Shown: positions 35,962 to 44,636 of the stretch, piece by piece
How the letters are laid out: the number at the start of each line of letters is the position of its first letter
Numbering within the stretch: the stretch's first letter is position 1
Assembly: GCF_014904695.1 (NCBI RefSeq)
Contig: NZ_JACXXN010000001.1
Location: 62,001 to 126,000 of the forward strand
DNA: 64,000 nucleotides
From: Nostoc sp. MG11
Lineage (GTDB): Bacteria; Cyanobacteriota; Cyanobacteriia; Cyanobacteriales; Nostocaceae
Direction of reading: 5' to 3'
Translations under genes and position numbers: made by a program
The notes under the pieces: model-generated
What the model saw: the letters and a program-made list of their open reading frames with translations, nothing else
Told to the model about the DNA's origin: nothing
Database searches by the model: none

Positions 35962-36693
35962 TCAGTATGCTCCGTTATTTTTGGGCATAATGACCACATC
36001 GATAGTTTTCAAGATGATCCATAAATCGAGCCAAAGATTCCTAAATTGGACATAATGCAGGTCTATTTGGACTCGCCGAGGATATGGAATATCATTACGC
36101 CCAGACACTTGCCACAAGCCAGTGATTCCTGGACGAATTGTCAAAATCTCTTCGATGTGACAACCGTATTTTGGTAGTTCTTCCGCTACTAAAGGTCGCG
36201 GGCCGACAACACTCATATCCCCTTTTAAAACGTTCCAGAACTGGGGAAATTCGTCTAAGCTAGTAATTCGCAAGAATCGACCAATTTTTGTAATTCGGGG
36301 ATCTTGCTTGAGCTTAAAACTGGTTTCAAATTCTTGCCGCAGCTGAGGGGATGTTTCCATCATTTGGATGAGAACTTCATCGGCATTGCTCACCATTGTG
36401 CGGAATTTAATACAATTAAAGCGTTTGTAGTTTTTGCCGACCCGTTCCTGGACGTAAAAAATCGGGCCTTCTGAGCTTAAAGCAATTAGCAAGGCCAAGA
36501 TTAAGTAAATGGGGAGGAACAAAATCAACACCAACAACGAAAACAATATATCGAACAGTCGCTTGGCAAACTCTCCGTTTAAACCCTGAAAAGACAAACC
36601 TTTGGGTTTAACCCTAGGCGTCTTTGTTTTTTGACCACGTTTTAAGAAAGTACGCGATCGCTTGCCGGAGAGGAGTGAGCTCTGGGCAGTCAT
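35962..36693 (-). CDS. Bacterial sugar transferase (exopolysaccharide initiating type)
   Basis: 243 residues from the ATG at 36693, which is five bases after AAGGAG; the frame opens to 36720. One membrane hairpin (LFDILFSLLVLILFLPIYLILALLIAL) precedes the WbaP/WcaJ catalytic domain: EGPIFYVQERVGKNYKRFNCIKFRTMV, DPRITKIGRFLRITSLDEFPQFWNVLKGDMSVVGPRPL and RPGITGLWQVSGRND. It carries the same function as the gene at 31095 and may set a different first sugar. It ends the operon started by the group 4 glycosyltransferase. Confidence 0.93.
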   Translation of the reverse strand: MTAQSSLLSGKRSRTFLKRGQKTKTPRVKPKGLSFQGLNGEFAKRLFDILFSLLVLILFLPIYLILALLIALSSEGPIFYVQERVGKNYKRFNCIKFRTMVSNADEVLIQMMETSPQLRQEFETSFKLKQDPRITKIGRFLRITSLDEFPQFWNVLKGDMSVVGPRPLVAEELPKYGCHIEEILTIRPGITGLWQVSGRNDIPYPRRVQIDLHYVQFRNLWLDLWIILKTIDVVIMPKNNGAY

Positions 36694-36805
36694 CATACTC
36701 CTTAACAATCCACACCACACATAGTCCCAATCTTAAAGCCAAAAGGAGGTGCTTCTGGAGGTAAATTGCCAAAAGCCTACAAAACAAATCAGCAAATCTA
36801 GACCA

Positions 36806-37948
36806 TCACTCCCAGGAAGGTCTTTTTGCGTTGCACTTTTCTAAAAAATCTAGGTAGCGTTCTGCAAAGATTTGTGGCGAAAACTGCGCGGCGTGCGATC
36901 GCATATACTCAGGATTGAACAAACCCTCATGCATTTCAAACTTTTCCACTGCTGCAACTAAAGCTTCCTCTGTTTGTGTTCTGAAGAATACACCGGTTCC
37001 TGTATCCCCACAGGAACGAATATCTCGCACAGTTTCTAGAGCACCTCCTGCAGCATAAGCAATGACTGGAGTTCCACAAGCTTGCGCCTCCACTAAGGCA
37101 ATGCCAAAATCTTCACAAGCTGCATACACAAACGCCTTGGCATTAGCCATATATTTTTTTACCACATTATCGGGTTGCCATCCTAGTATTTGAATATTAG
37201 GATTTGCTATCTTGCGAATTTGGTTCATTTCATCTCCTGTACCAATTACGACCAATGGTCGTTTTAGTTGATTAAAAGCTTTGACAATCAAAGATACTTG
37301 TTTGTAACTCACTAGCCGGGAAACTATGAGGTAAAAATCCTCTTTCTGAGGTAAAAATGGAAATTCCTCAATATTTACTGGTGGGTAGATGACTGTTGCT
37401 TCTCGCCGATAGCAACGCCAAATTCGACGAGATGTATACTGGGAGTTAGCAATAAAGTAATCAACGCGATTCGCGCTTAATACATCCCATTGGCGCAAAC
37501 GATGCAATAAGTATCGCGTTACCCACCCAGGTAAACCACTACCCAGTTTGCTGTGGCGCAGATAATCAAAGGTCAAGTCCCAGGCGTAGCGCATAGGGCT
37601 GTGACAGTAGCAAATATGCAACTGTTCAGAAGTGGTGAGGATTCCTTTAGCAACAGCATGGGATGAAGACAGAATTACGTCATACTGCCGCACATCCAGT
37701 TGTTCAATCGCCAACGGCCACAAAGGCAAATATTTTTGTACACCGTTGCGGGCGTAGGGAAAGTGCTGGAGAAACGTGTTACCAATCTGACGCTTGTATA
37801 AATAACTTTCAGGATTGCTGGATTCAAAGTCGATGAGGGCATACAAATCAGCATTGATGTGATTCAAGATTTCCCGTACAACGAGTTCTGAACCGCCGGT
37901 GGCTTTAGGCGTCAGCCACTCATGAACCAAAGCATATTTCAAGGGCAC
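36806..37948 (-). CDS. Group 4 glycosyltransferase
   Basis: 380 residues from a GTG at 37948, giving the N terminus PLKYALVHEWLTPKATGGSELVVREIL that relatives show; the open frame begins at 38065 but the added 39 residues cross into heptamer repeat. GT-B fold: an N-terminal acceptor domain, and in the C-terminal half YLIVSRLVSYKQVSLIVKAF and the EDFGIALVEAQACGTPVIAYAAGGALETV (E-x7-E) donor motif. It uses a nucleotide sugar (often GDP-mannose) to extend a lipid-linked or extracellular glycan. Located next to a sugar-phosphate transferase and near gmd-fcl. Confidence 0.9.
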   Translation of the reverse strand: MPLKYALVHEWLTPKATGGSELVVREILNHINADLYALIDFESSNPESYLYKRQIGNTFLQHFPYARNGVQKYLPLWPLAIEQLDVRQYDVILSSSHAVAKGILTTSEQLHICYCHSPMRYAWDLTFDYLRHSKLGSGLPGWVTRYLLHRLRQWDVLSANRVDYFIANSQYTSRRIWRCYRREATVIYPPVNIEEFPFLPQKEDFYLIVSRLVSYKQVSLIVKAFNQLKRPLVVIGTGDEMNQIRKIANPNIQILGWQPDNVVKKYMANAKAFVYAACEDFGIALVEAQACGTPVIAYAAGGALETVRDIRSCGDTGTGVFFRTQTEEALVAAVEKFEMHEGLFNPEYMRSHAAQFSPQIFAERYLDFLEKCNAKRPSWE

Positions 37949-38103
37949 AGCTAACTTGAATAGATGGAAAACACTTAGGTAATTTATGAGGTTAACTGAA
38001 AAGTTTCCCGTTGTGATTAATGAATGGGAAGCGCCCCAGATTAACTCTAAGACGTAATCCTCCACTCAGAGGTTCCAGAGGGATCTGTAACCTGATAACC
38101 TCA

Positions 38104-38205
38104 AATTGGGGATTGGGTATCGGGTATTGGGTATTGGGTATTGAGAAGAGTTTATTTTTTACCTCTTTCCCAGTTCCTAGTCCCCAGTCTCTAGTCCCTA
38201 GTCCC
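38104..38205. repeat. Heptameric repeats in divergent gap
   Basis: Tandem GGGTATT/GGGGATT units at about 38104-38143 and CCTAGTC/CCCAGTC units at 38166-38205 lie between the divergent glycosyltransferase and epimerase genes. STRR-type; they take up most of the promoter gap. Confidence 0.75.
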
Positions 38206-38234
38206 CCGACAACTAATATGGGAACTGGGAATTT

Positions 38235-39173
38235 ATGCGAATTCTGATTATGGGTGGCACTCGGTTCATTGGTGTTTACCTGACTCAACTACTGGTGGAA
38301 CAAGGACATGAGGTGGTACTGTTCAATCGTGGCAATCGTCCAGCACCTTCCTTGCCGGAAGTAGGACAAATTACAGGCGATCGCACTGACGCAACTCAAC
38401 TAAAGGAAAAGTTATCACAAGAAAAGTTTGATGTCATTTTTGACAATAACGGACGGGAACTTACTGATACTCAACCACTAGCAGAAATTTTTCAAGAGCG
38501 CGTAAAACATTTTGTGTATATGAGTTCTGCGGGAGTGTATCTTAAATCTGATCAATTACCCCATGTAGAAGGTGATACCGTCGATCCTAAAAGTCGTCAC
38601 CGGGGCAAACATGAAACAGAAGCTTATCTAACGCAATTGGGATTACCCTTTACCTCCATTCGGCCCACATACATTTACGGGCCCCGCAATTATAACGAGT
38701 TAGAAAGCTGGTTTTTTGACAGAATTGTGCGCGATCGCCCCATTCCTATCCCTGGTAACGGATTACATATTACTCAGCTAGGTCATGTGAAAGACCTAGC
38801 AAAGGCAATGACTCAGGTTATGGATAATGAACAGGCAGTTGGACAGATTTACAATGTCTCTGGCGATCGCTTTGTCACTTTTGACGGTTTAGCCCGTGCT
38901 AGTGCTGTTGCTGCTGGCAAGTCACCTGATGCTGTGAAAATTGTCCACTATGACCCGAAAAAGTTTGATTTCGGCAAGCGTAAAGCTTTTCCAATGCGGG
39001 TGCAGCATTTCTTTGCTTCAGTGAATAAAGCCATTACAGAATTGAGTTGGCAACCGGAGTATGATTTAATTTCTGGTTTACAAGACTCATTGGAGAATGA
39101 TTATTTGGCTTCCGAGCGGGATAAGGCTGATGTCGATTTCTCTGTGGATGAGGAAATTTTGCAAGCGTTGTAA
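38235..39173 (+). CDS. NAD-dependent epimerase/dehydratase, CSP41-like
   Basis: 312 residues. MRILIMGGTRFIGVYLTQLLVEQGHEVVLFNRGN is the atypical SDR nucleotide loop (GGTRFIG) seen in the CSP41 group, whose chloroplast members bind RNA stem-loops. FVYMSSAGVYLKSDQLPH and RPTYIYGPRNYNELESWFFDRIVRDRPIPIPGNGLHITQLGHVKDLAKAM match. The usual YxxxK is not evident, so classic sugar epimerase activity is doubtful and an RNA-associated role is possible. The upstream region is full of heptamer repeats. Confidence 0.82.
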   Translation: MRILIMGGTRFIGVYLTQLLVEQGHEVVLFNRGNRPAPSLPEVGQITGDRTDATQLKEKLSQEKFDVIFDNNGRELTDTQPLAEIFQERVKHFVYMSSAGVYLKSDQLPHVEGDTVDPKSRHRGKHETEAYLTQLGLPFTSIRPTYIYGPRNYNELESWFFDRIVRDRPIPIPGNGLHITQLGHVKDLAKAMTQVMDNEQAVGQIYNVSGDRFVTFDGLARASAVAAGKSPDAVKIVHYDPKKFDFGKRKAFPMRVQHFFASVNKAITELSWQPEYDLISGLQDSLENDYLASERDKADVDFSVDEEILQAL

Positions 39174-39185
39174 ACAACACGATCA

Positions 39186-39206
39186 AGGCACAACAATGTT
39201 GTGCCT
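39186..39206 (+). terminator. Palindrome after the CSP41-like gene
   Basis: AGGCACAACA and its complement around one A, starting 12 bases after the stop. No T tract, so it may only be a dispersed palindrome. Confidence 0.45.
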
Positions 39207-39723
39207 CTACTGATGCGATCGCCGCCGACGAGGCGTAGCCTATCGCACCCTCATACTTCATTGGGGTCAATGCCCAACTCTCGCAGTCGCGCAGCTAATT
39301 GCTCAACCCTTTGGCTTTTCTGTTCTATCTGTTCTACTGGAGTGGGAACCCAATTCCCAGTTGCATCTTACCAGCGTAGCCACAATCGCTCAATCCCTTG
39401 GTAGGAACCTTGCCATAGTCCTAAACCCAGCTGCAAACCAGGCATCCATACCCGTGGTGTACTTAAGTTCAACTCGCTGTAACGATCTGCAACTAGTTGG
39501 AAGGCTTGTAGCTTGTCGGTGTAGCGGTCAAACACAACGTAGTAGGGAACTCGCAAAACTCGCTTATAAACTTCCCACTTCGTCGGTGGTTGGTTAATTT
39601 CCCGCAGGGTTTGTCCTAAATCTTCTTTTTCAGTTCCAGGAGACAGCAATTCTACTGCTATAAAGGGAGCAACTCCTTCTTGCCAGATGACATAACTTAG
39701 ACGCAAGTTCTGCTGTTCATAAA

Positions 39724-40112
39724 TAGGACTTACGCACTGAAGCCTGAAACCCTGATCCCCTCTAACCCACGCCAGTCGCTCCACTTGGGGAGACCCCATC
39801 GCATGATTGCGTCTCCCCAACTCTTGGAGACGCTACTTCGCGTTGGGAGAAGACCGCGCTGGCTCCCCTTAAAAAGGCTACGGTGTACACACAAGTCTTT
39901 TAGAGTTGCCCCACAGGCTTTTGATCCCCCCAACCCCCCTTCAAAAGGGGGGCAAAAACCTCTCAAAGTCCCCCTTTTGAAGGGGGATTTAGGAGGATAT
40001 ACAACGATTTTGGTTTTGTACACAGATGTGTGTACACCGTAGCCTTAAAAAGGGGGGAACGTGTAAAGCCCCCTCTCTAAGGGGGTTGGGGGATCTGAGT
40101 GCGTAAGTTCTG
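39724..40112. mobile_element. Outer inverted-repeat element inserted in the Uma2 gene
   Basis: Ends TAGGACTTACGCACT (39724-39738) and the matching end at 40098-40112 are inverted repeats of 15 bp with two mismatches. ATAAA occurs directly outside both ends (39719-39723 and 40113-40117), a likely 5-bp target duplication. Inside are C-rich/G-rich arms (ATCCCC...CTAACCC with GGGGGTTGGGGGATC). No transposase; a non-autonomous element. An inner element interrupts it. Confidence 0.8.
39876..40044. mobile_element. Inner inverted-repeat element nested in the outer one
   Basis: A 169-bp element with perfect 18-bp ends GGCTACGGTGTACACACA (39876-39893) and complement (40027-40044). TTAAAAA is repeated directly on both sides (39869-39875, 40045-40051), giving a 7-bp target duplication. 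Its core has CCCCTTTTGAAGGGGG hairpin words. No open frame of protein character. Confidence 0.82.
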
Positions 40113-40578
40113 ATAAAGACGCGAAACTCCCACAGCAGCTAAACCAGTCTGGGCGTTTGTACCACAGTGTATGGTCACTAGCAACAAATACCTGGTCTGG
40201 TGGATAGTTGGGTGTAGCGAAAGTATCTCCCAAAAGTCGGGGTTGAAAAATGTGAAATTCGTCAGGCAAGCCTAGTTCCTCTGGGTCTTCACTAGGAAGA
40301 TCATACATGGTAGGTAAAACTTCTTTGGCAGGACGAGGAGGATCTGTTTGATACATAAAAGTCAGAAGTTACAAGAAAAATTTTTTCTTGTACCTGCGGA
40401 AGACGCGATCAATAGCGTTTTTATTTTTTACTGTAAAGTGAGCGTGTTATTTTCTTCTGTATTGCTCAGTTCACAAGGTTTTCTAACTATTGAATATATC
40501 AATATCAGTGGATTGGTGAAAAAGACCTGTTGTTAATGAATCGTGTAAATGTTACTGAAATTATTGTCTGTTGATAAT

Positions 40579-41460
40579 ATGACTGATGTTTTACAGTATC
40601 CACTCCAAAATGTTTTAGAGGCGCGTGCTCGCTTGGGTGAAGGGCCAATGTGGGATTCGACACAAAAGCTACTTTACTGGCTTGATATTTACAATCATCG
40701 AGTGCATCAGTTCCATCCTGCCACAGGAAATAATACCTTTTTTGATGTAGGAGATGTGGTAGGAGCGATCGCCATAGCAGGTAAAAATCGATTAATTATG
40801 GCGTTACGTCATCATCTGGCTTTTTTTAACACTCAGATAGGTGTAGTAACTCCTATCCTCGAAATTGAAGCGGATTTGCCGGATAACCGTTTCAACGATG
40901 GCAAATGCGACTCTCAAGGTCGTTTTTGGTTCGGCTCAATGCATTGTTTGGAAAAACCGCAGGCTAGTCTTTATCGCTATGATCCTGATGGCTCATTGCA
41001 TGTGATGGAAACGGGATTAACTATTTCTAACGGTCTGGGATGGAGTCCTGATCAAAAGACATTTTACTTAACCGATTCTCCCCAGCAAAAGATATATGCT
41101 TATGATTTTAATTCAGCAACGGGCAGCATTAGCGATCGCCGCATTTTTGTTGATTTAACTGGTGAGTCATTTTATCCCGATGGGTTGACGATAGACAGTG
41201 AAGGACATATCTGGTCAGCGATGTGGGATGGGTGGTGTGTAATTCGTTTCAATCCCCAAGGTGAGGAGATATTGCGGATCAAACTACCTGTACAGTTGCC
41301 AACAAGCTGCACCTTTGGTGGCGAGGATTTACAGACGCTTTACATTACCACAGCCTCGGTTGGACTCAGCCAAGCGGAAATCGAAAAAAGTTTCTACTCT
41401 GGCGATGTGTTTGCTCTCCAAACTGACGTTACTGGATTGCCTGCCTATAATTTTAAATAA
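40579..41460 (+). CDS. SMP-30/gluconolactonase-family lactonase
   Basis: 293 residues from the ATG at 40579; the frame opens at 40549 but relatives begin near this Met. Six-bladed beta-propeller with metal ligands in LGEGPMWD (Glu), LTISNGLGWSPD (Asn) and FYPDGLTIDSEG (Asp); RFNDGKCDSQGRFWFGSM is another hallmark. It hydrolyses sugar lactones such as gluconolactone with a divalent metal, in the cytoplasm. Not linked to pgl. The gap upstream is 220 bases with no repeat. Confidence 0.92.
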   Translation: MTDVLQYPLQNVLEARARLGEGPMWDSTQKLLYWLDIYNHRVHQFHPATGNNTFFDVGDVVGAIAIAGKNRLIMALRHHLAFFNTQIGVVTPILEIEADLPDNRFNDGKCDSQGRFWFGSMHCLEKPQASLYRYDPDGSLHVMETGLTISNGLGWSPDQKTFYLTDSPQQKIYAYDFNSATGSISDRRIFVDLTGESFYPDGLTIDSEGHIWSAMWDGWCVIRFNPQGEEILRIKLPVQLPTSCTFGGEDLQTLYITTASVGLSQAEIEKSFYSGDVFALQTDVTGLPAYNFK

Positions 41461-41521
41461 TTAAATCAATGGAACTAAGTCAGATATTGCTTCAATAGTC
41501 TTTTACTTAACTAGCCCAAAC

Positions 41522-41929
41522 TCAATATTCTATTCTTGCCCAATTTTCTAAATTAATACCCTGAACTCTGAGCAAGTGATAATCATTAGAGACTAAGATT
41601 AATCCGCGGGCGATCGCTGTTGCTATCAGTATATCTTGTTCTTGAATGGTAAAACCCCTGAGTTGTAAATCCACATAGATTTCACATGCTCTTTCAATAA
41701 TTTCTAAATCATCTATTAACAAAATTTTATATATTTGACAGAATTTATTAAAATCAACTAACTGTCTGGTTGCATTGATAGCTAAAAGACCTCGTTTGAC
41801 TTCATAGTAAGTTATACAACTAATAAACACATCTTGTTTCAGCCGACGCACTTCTCGAAATTTTTTGTTTACAGTTGCATTTCTCTTCAAAATGTAAGTA
41901 ACAATATTTGAATCTAGTAAATAACTCAC
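41522..41929 (-). CDS. PIN-domain toxin (VapC type)
   Basis: 135 residues from a GTG that overlaps the antitoxin stop by four bases (GTGA). PIN acidic residues are visible: MSYLLDSNIVTYIL (Asp), YYEVKRGLL (Glu), IQEQDILIATAIARG (Asp) and LVSNDYHLLRV (Asp). VapC enzymes are Mg-dependent RNases that cut tRNA or rRNA when not bound by antitoxin. The pair is tightly coupled and probably autoregulated. AT-rich compared with tkt next door, consistent with an acquired module. Confidence 0.92.
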   Translation of the reverse strand: MSYLLDSNIVTYILKRNATVNKKFREVRRLKQDVFISCITYYEVKRGLLAINATRQLVDFNKFCQIYKILLIDDLEIIERACEIYVDLQLRGFTIQEQDILIATAIARGLILVSNDYHLLRVQGINLENWARIEY

Positions 41930-42228
41930 CTTATCGGTCTTCCTTCTACAACTGCATCAAAAATGGCTATTTGCTCAGGTGTTAAATCATTTAACGTACC
42001 TGAAGCTGCCTCTAAAATTAAAATACTATCAATTCTATCTATCAAATCATCATCTTTAATTTCCCTCATTTCTTCAGGAGAGAACTGCTCAAATAGTTCT
42101 ACCAACATTTCTATCATTTCTCGTTGGTTTAACTTGACTTGATATAAACTATTACCTTGAATTAGCTTTTCAACAATTGGCGAGATCCGGTTAAAGAGTT
42201 CTTGATGATAATTAGCAACTTCTGGCAT
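41926..42228 (-). CDS. Antitoxin of the PIN-domain toxin
   Basis: 100 residues, acidic in its second half (FEQFSPEEMREIKDDDLIDRIDSILILEAASGTLNDLTPEQIAIFDAVVEGRPIR). No classic AbrB or RHH DNA-binding motif is obvious at the N terminus, so it is placed as antitoxin mainly by context: same strand, immediately before the toxin, stop codon overlapping the toxin start. Similar small genes precede PIN toxins in many cyanobacteria. Confidence 0.78.
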   Translation of the reverse strand: MPEVANYHQELFNRISPIVEKLIQGNSLYQVKLNQREMIEMLVELFEQFSPEEMREIKDDDLIDRIDSILILEAASGTLNDLTPEQIAIFDAVVEGRPIR

Positions 42229-42353
42229 TATTTCCTCTGATTAATTAACTAATTACCCCAATTATAAACAATCCTCCTCCGCGTCCCTCTGCGTAAAAAA
42301 AAGGGCGGACTTTTCAGCCCACCTTACAAAAATAAGAGAATATTCCGTTGCTA

Positions 42354-44381
42354 TTAACCCAACAATTGCTTAGCCTTAGCTAACACATTATCAACGCTAA
42401 AACCAAACTTCTCTAGACAAACACCGCCTGGAGCCGAAGCACCAAAGCGATCAATACTAACGCAATCGCCTTCAATGCCTACATACTTGTGCCAGCCGAA
42501 ACTAGCAGCAGCTTCTACAGACAGGCGCTTGGTGACAGCTTTAGGCAGAACAGACTCCTTATAAGCCGCATCCTGTGCATCAAACAAATCAGTTGAGGGC
42601 ATGGAAACAACACGAACTTTCTTACCTTCATTGGTGAGTTTTTCGGCTGCGGTGACACAGAGGCTCAACTCGGAACCAGTGCCAATCAGGATGATATCAG
42701 GCGTACCCTGGCTATCCACTACTGTGTATCCACCCTTCGCTACGCCCTCAATCGATGTACCTGCTAAATTGGGGACATTTTGACGGGTGAACGCCAATAG
42801 AGTGGGAGCATTTTGCTTCGCTTTTTCGATCGCTACTTTGTAAGCGCCAGAACTTTCGTTTCCGTCTGCGGGGCGAATTACCGTTAAATTGGGAATGGCT
42901 CGCAGGGAAGCTAAGGTTTCAATAGGCTGGTGTGTTGGGCCATCTTCACCTTGTCCAATGGAGTCGTGGGTCATCACCCAAATCGTGCCAGCTTGAGACA
43001 GGGCGGATAAGCGGATGGCAGCGCGCATGTAGTCGGTGAAGATCAAAAAGGTAGCGCCGTAGGGAATTAATCCCGAAGCGTGCAGCGCTATACCATTGCA
43101 GATTGCGCCCATTCCATGTTCCCGTACACCAAAGTGGATGTTGGGGTTTTGGTATTGCCCTTTTTGGAAGTCGCCTTTGCCCTTGACTTCGGTAAGGTTA
43201 GAGTGGGTTAAGTCAGCTGAACCACCAATTAACTCAGGTAAAACCGTCGCCAGTTTATTGAGGCAGGTTTCCGAGTGCTTGCGGGTGGGTAGTCCTTTGT
43301 CTTCGGGGGTGTAGGTGGGTAGTACCTTATCCCAACCGTCGAGGAGTTTGCCGCTAACGTAACGTTCAAATTCAGCCGCTTCTTGGGGATATTTCGCTTT
43401 GTAGTCGGCAAATGTCTTGTTCCATTCAGTTTCGTAGCCTACGCCGCGCTCTACTGCTTTATGCATGTGGTTGAGTGCGTCTTGTGGAACTACGAAAGGC
43501 TCATGTTCCCACTTCAATTCTTTGCGAGTCAAGGCAACTTCGTCCGCACCCAGAGCAGCGCCGTGAACGCCGGCGGTGTTTTGCTTGTTGGGTGAACCGT
43601 AACCGATGGTAGTTGTTACCTTAATCATGGTCGGTTTATCAGTGACAGCTTTTGCTTCGGCGATCGCCTTTTCAATTGCCGCTAGGTCTGTATTACCATC
43701 TTTGACATGCAGAACATGCCAACCATAAGCTTCAAATCGCTTAGAAACATCTTCGGTGAATGCCACATCTGTGGAACCGTCGATGGAGATGTGGTTGTCG
43801 TCGTACAGAGCGATGAGTTTGCCTAATCCCAAGTGTCCCGCGAAAGAAGCAGCTTCGCCGGAAACTCCTTCCATGTTGCAACCGTCACCCAAAATTACGT
43901 AGGTGTAGTGGTCAACAATTTTAGCATCGGGTTTGTTGAATTTTGCGGCAAGATGTGCTTCCGCCATTGCCAAACCGACTCCATTAGCAATTCCTTGACC
44001 TAAGGGGCCGGTGGTGACTTCTACGCCTGGGGTCATGAAGTTTTCCGGGTGTCCGGGGGTTTTAGATTCCCACTGACGGAATTGCTTGATATCCTCAATC
44101 GATACACTGTCGAAGCCTGTCAGGTAGAGCAGGGCATACTGCAACATCGAGCCATGACCAGCAGACAAGACAAAGCGATCACGGTTAAACCACTTGGGAT
44201 TTTTGGGGTTAAATCGCATGAAGCGATCCCAAAGGACAAAAGCCATTGGAGCCGCCCCCATTGGCAGTCCTGGATGCCCCGATTTTGCTTTTTCTACGGC
44301 ATCAATAGCCAAGAAGCGAATCGAGTTAATACAAAGTTCTTCGAGGGAAAGTTCTTTGAGGGATTGGGTTGCAACAGTCAT
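42354..44381 (-). CDS. tkt: Transketolase
   Basis: 675 residues, full length. The thiamine-diphosphate motif [38 protein letters not shown], the N-terminal [24 protein letters not shown], central GSADLTHSN, and [41 protein letters not shown] are all present. It moves two-carbon units between sugar phosphates in the Calvin cycle and pentose phosphate pathway; in cyanobacteria one enzyme serves both. Monocistronic by layout. Confidence 0.98.
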   Translation of the reverse strand: MTVATQSLKELSLEELCINSIRFLAIDAVEKAKSGHPGLPMGAAPMAFVLWDRFMRFNPKNPKWFNRDRFVLSAGHGSMLQYALLYLTGFDSVSIEDIKQFRQWESKTPGHPENFMTPGVEVTTGPLGQGIANGVGLAMAEAHLAAKFNKPDAKIVDHYTYVILGDGCNMEGVSGEAASFAGHLGLGKLIALYDDNHISIDGSTDVAFTEDVSKRFEAYGWHVLHVKDGNTDLAAIEKAIAEAKAVTDKPTMIKVTTTIGYGSPNKQNTAGVHGAALGADEVALTRKELKWEHEPFVVPQDALNHMHKAVERGVGYETEWNKTFADYKAKYPQEAAEFERYVSGKLLDGWDKVLPTYTPEDKGLPTRKHSETCLNKLATVLPELIGGSADLTHSNLTEVKGKGDFQKGQYQNPNIHFGVREHGMGAICNGIALHASGLIPYGATFLIFTDYMRAAIRLSALSQAGTIWVMTHDSIGQGEDGPTHQPIETLASLRAIPNLTVIRPADGNESSGAYKVAIEKAKQNAPTLLAFTRQNVPNLAGTSIEGVAKGGYTVVDSQGTPDIILIGTGSELSLCVTAAEKLTNEGKKVRVVSMPSTDLFDAQDAAYKESVLPKAVTKRLSVEAAASFGWHKYVGIEGDCVSIDRFGASAPGGVCLEKFGFSVDNVLAKAKQLLG

Positions 44382-44636
44382 AATCTCTTGTTTTTAACGA
44401 CGGGTTAGCACTCTTCGAGCTTCTCTCTCTTGCTGGGGTTATTTTAGATTCCCCTACAGTATCCTCATCATCCCATTCCCGATTGTTGATGGACAAGCGG
44501 GATCTTCTGAGTTTCTGGTGATAAATCAAGCTGATAATTGGGTCATGCTGAACGCTTAGCTCCCAGCAGAATGATATCTATGATACTTTTCACACTGACA
44601 CTTCAGTAGAGCCGACCAGTGGCAAAATTGAGAATT

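Larger units (their letters stand above)
39251..40356 (-). pseudogene. Uma2-family (DUF820) gene, disrupted
   Basis: Reading right to left: MYQTDPPRPAKEVLPTMYDL ... LWYKRPDWF (40356 to about 40141) is the N-terminal part of a Uma2/DUF820 PD-(D/E)xK-type protein. One extra base at about 40140 shifts the frame; skipping it gives WFAAVGVSRLYEQQ, which continues only after a 389-bp insertion (39724-40112) as NLRLSYVIWQEGVAPFIAVELLSPGTEKEDLGQTL. A TAA at 39368-39370 breaks RWYDATGNW-type sequence, and the frame then runs open to a TGA at 39251 through VEQLAARLRELGIDP, the usual C-terminal coil. Three lesions make it dead. Uma2 genes are abundant in Nostoc; function unclear. Confidence 0.88.

Noticed and set aside
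37949-38065. 39-residue N-terminal extension of the glycosyltransferase frame
   Set aside because: It crosses into repeat-rich sequence and the conserved LKYALVHEW start follows it, so it is more likely non-coding.
39730-40042. Open frames of 85-97 codons on both strands inside the nested elements
   Set aside because: They are made of inverted-repeat arms, are rich in Pro/Gly from C/G tracts, and have no protein-family character.
43096-43595. Open frames opposite tkt and other long antisense frames opposite clpB, fabF and nhaS3-like genes
   Set aside because: Shadows of strongly coding genes, produced by codon bias, without start signals or family motifs.
44405-44413. TTAGCACTC, the left half of a CIRCE heat-shock operator, upstream of tkt; another at 57142-57150
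   Set aside because: No matching GAGTGCTAA arm follows at the required nine-base spacing in either place, so these are half-sites by chance.
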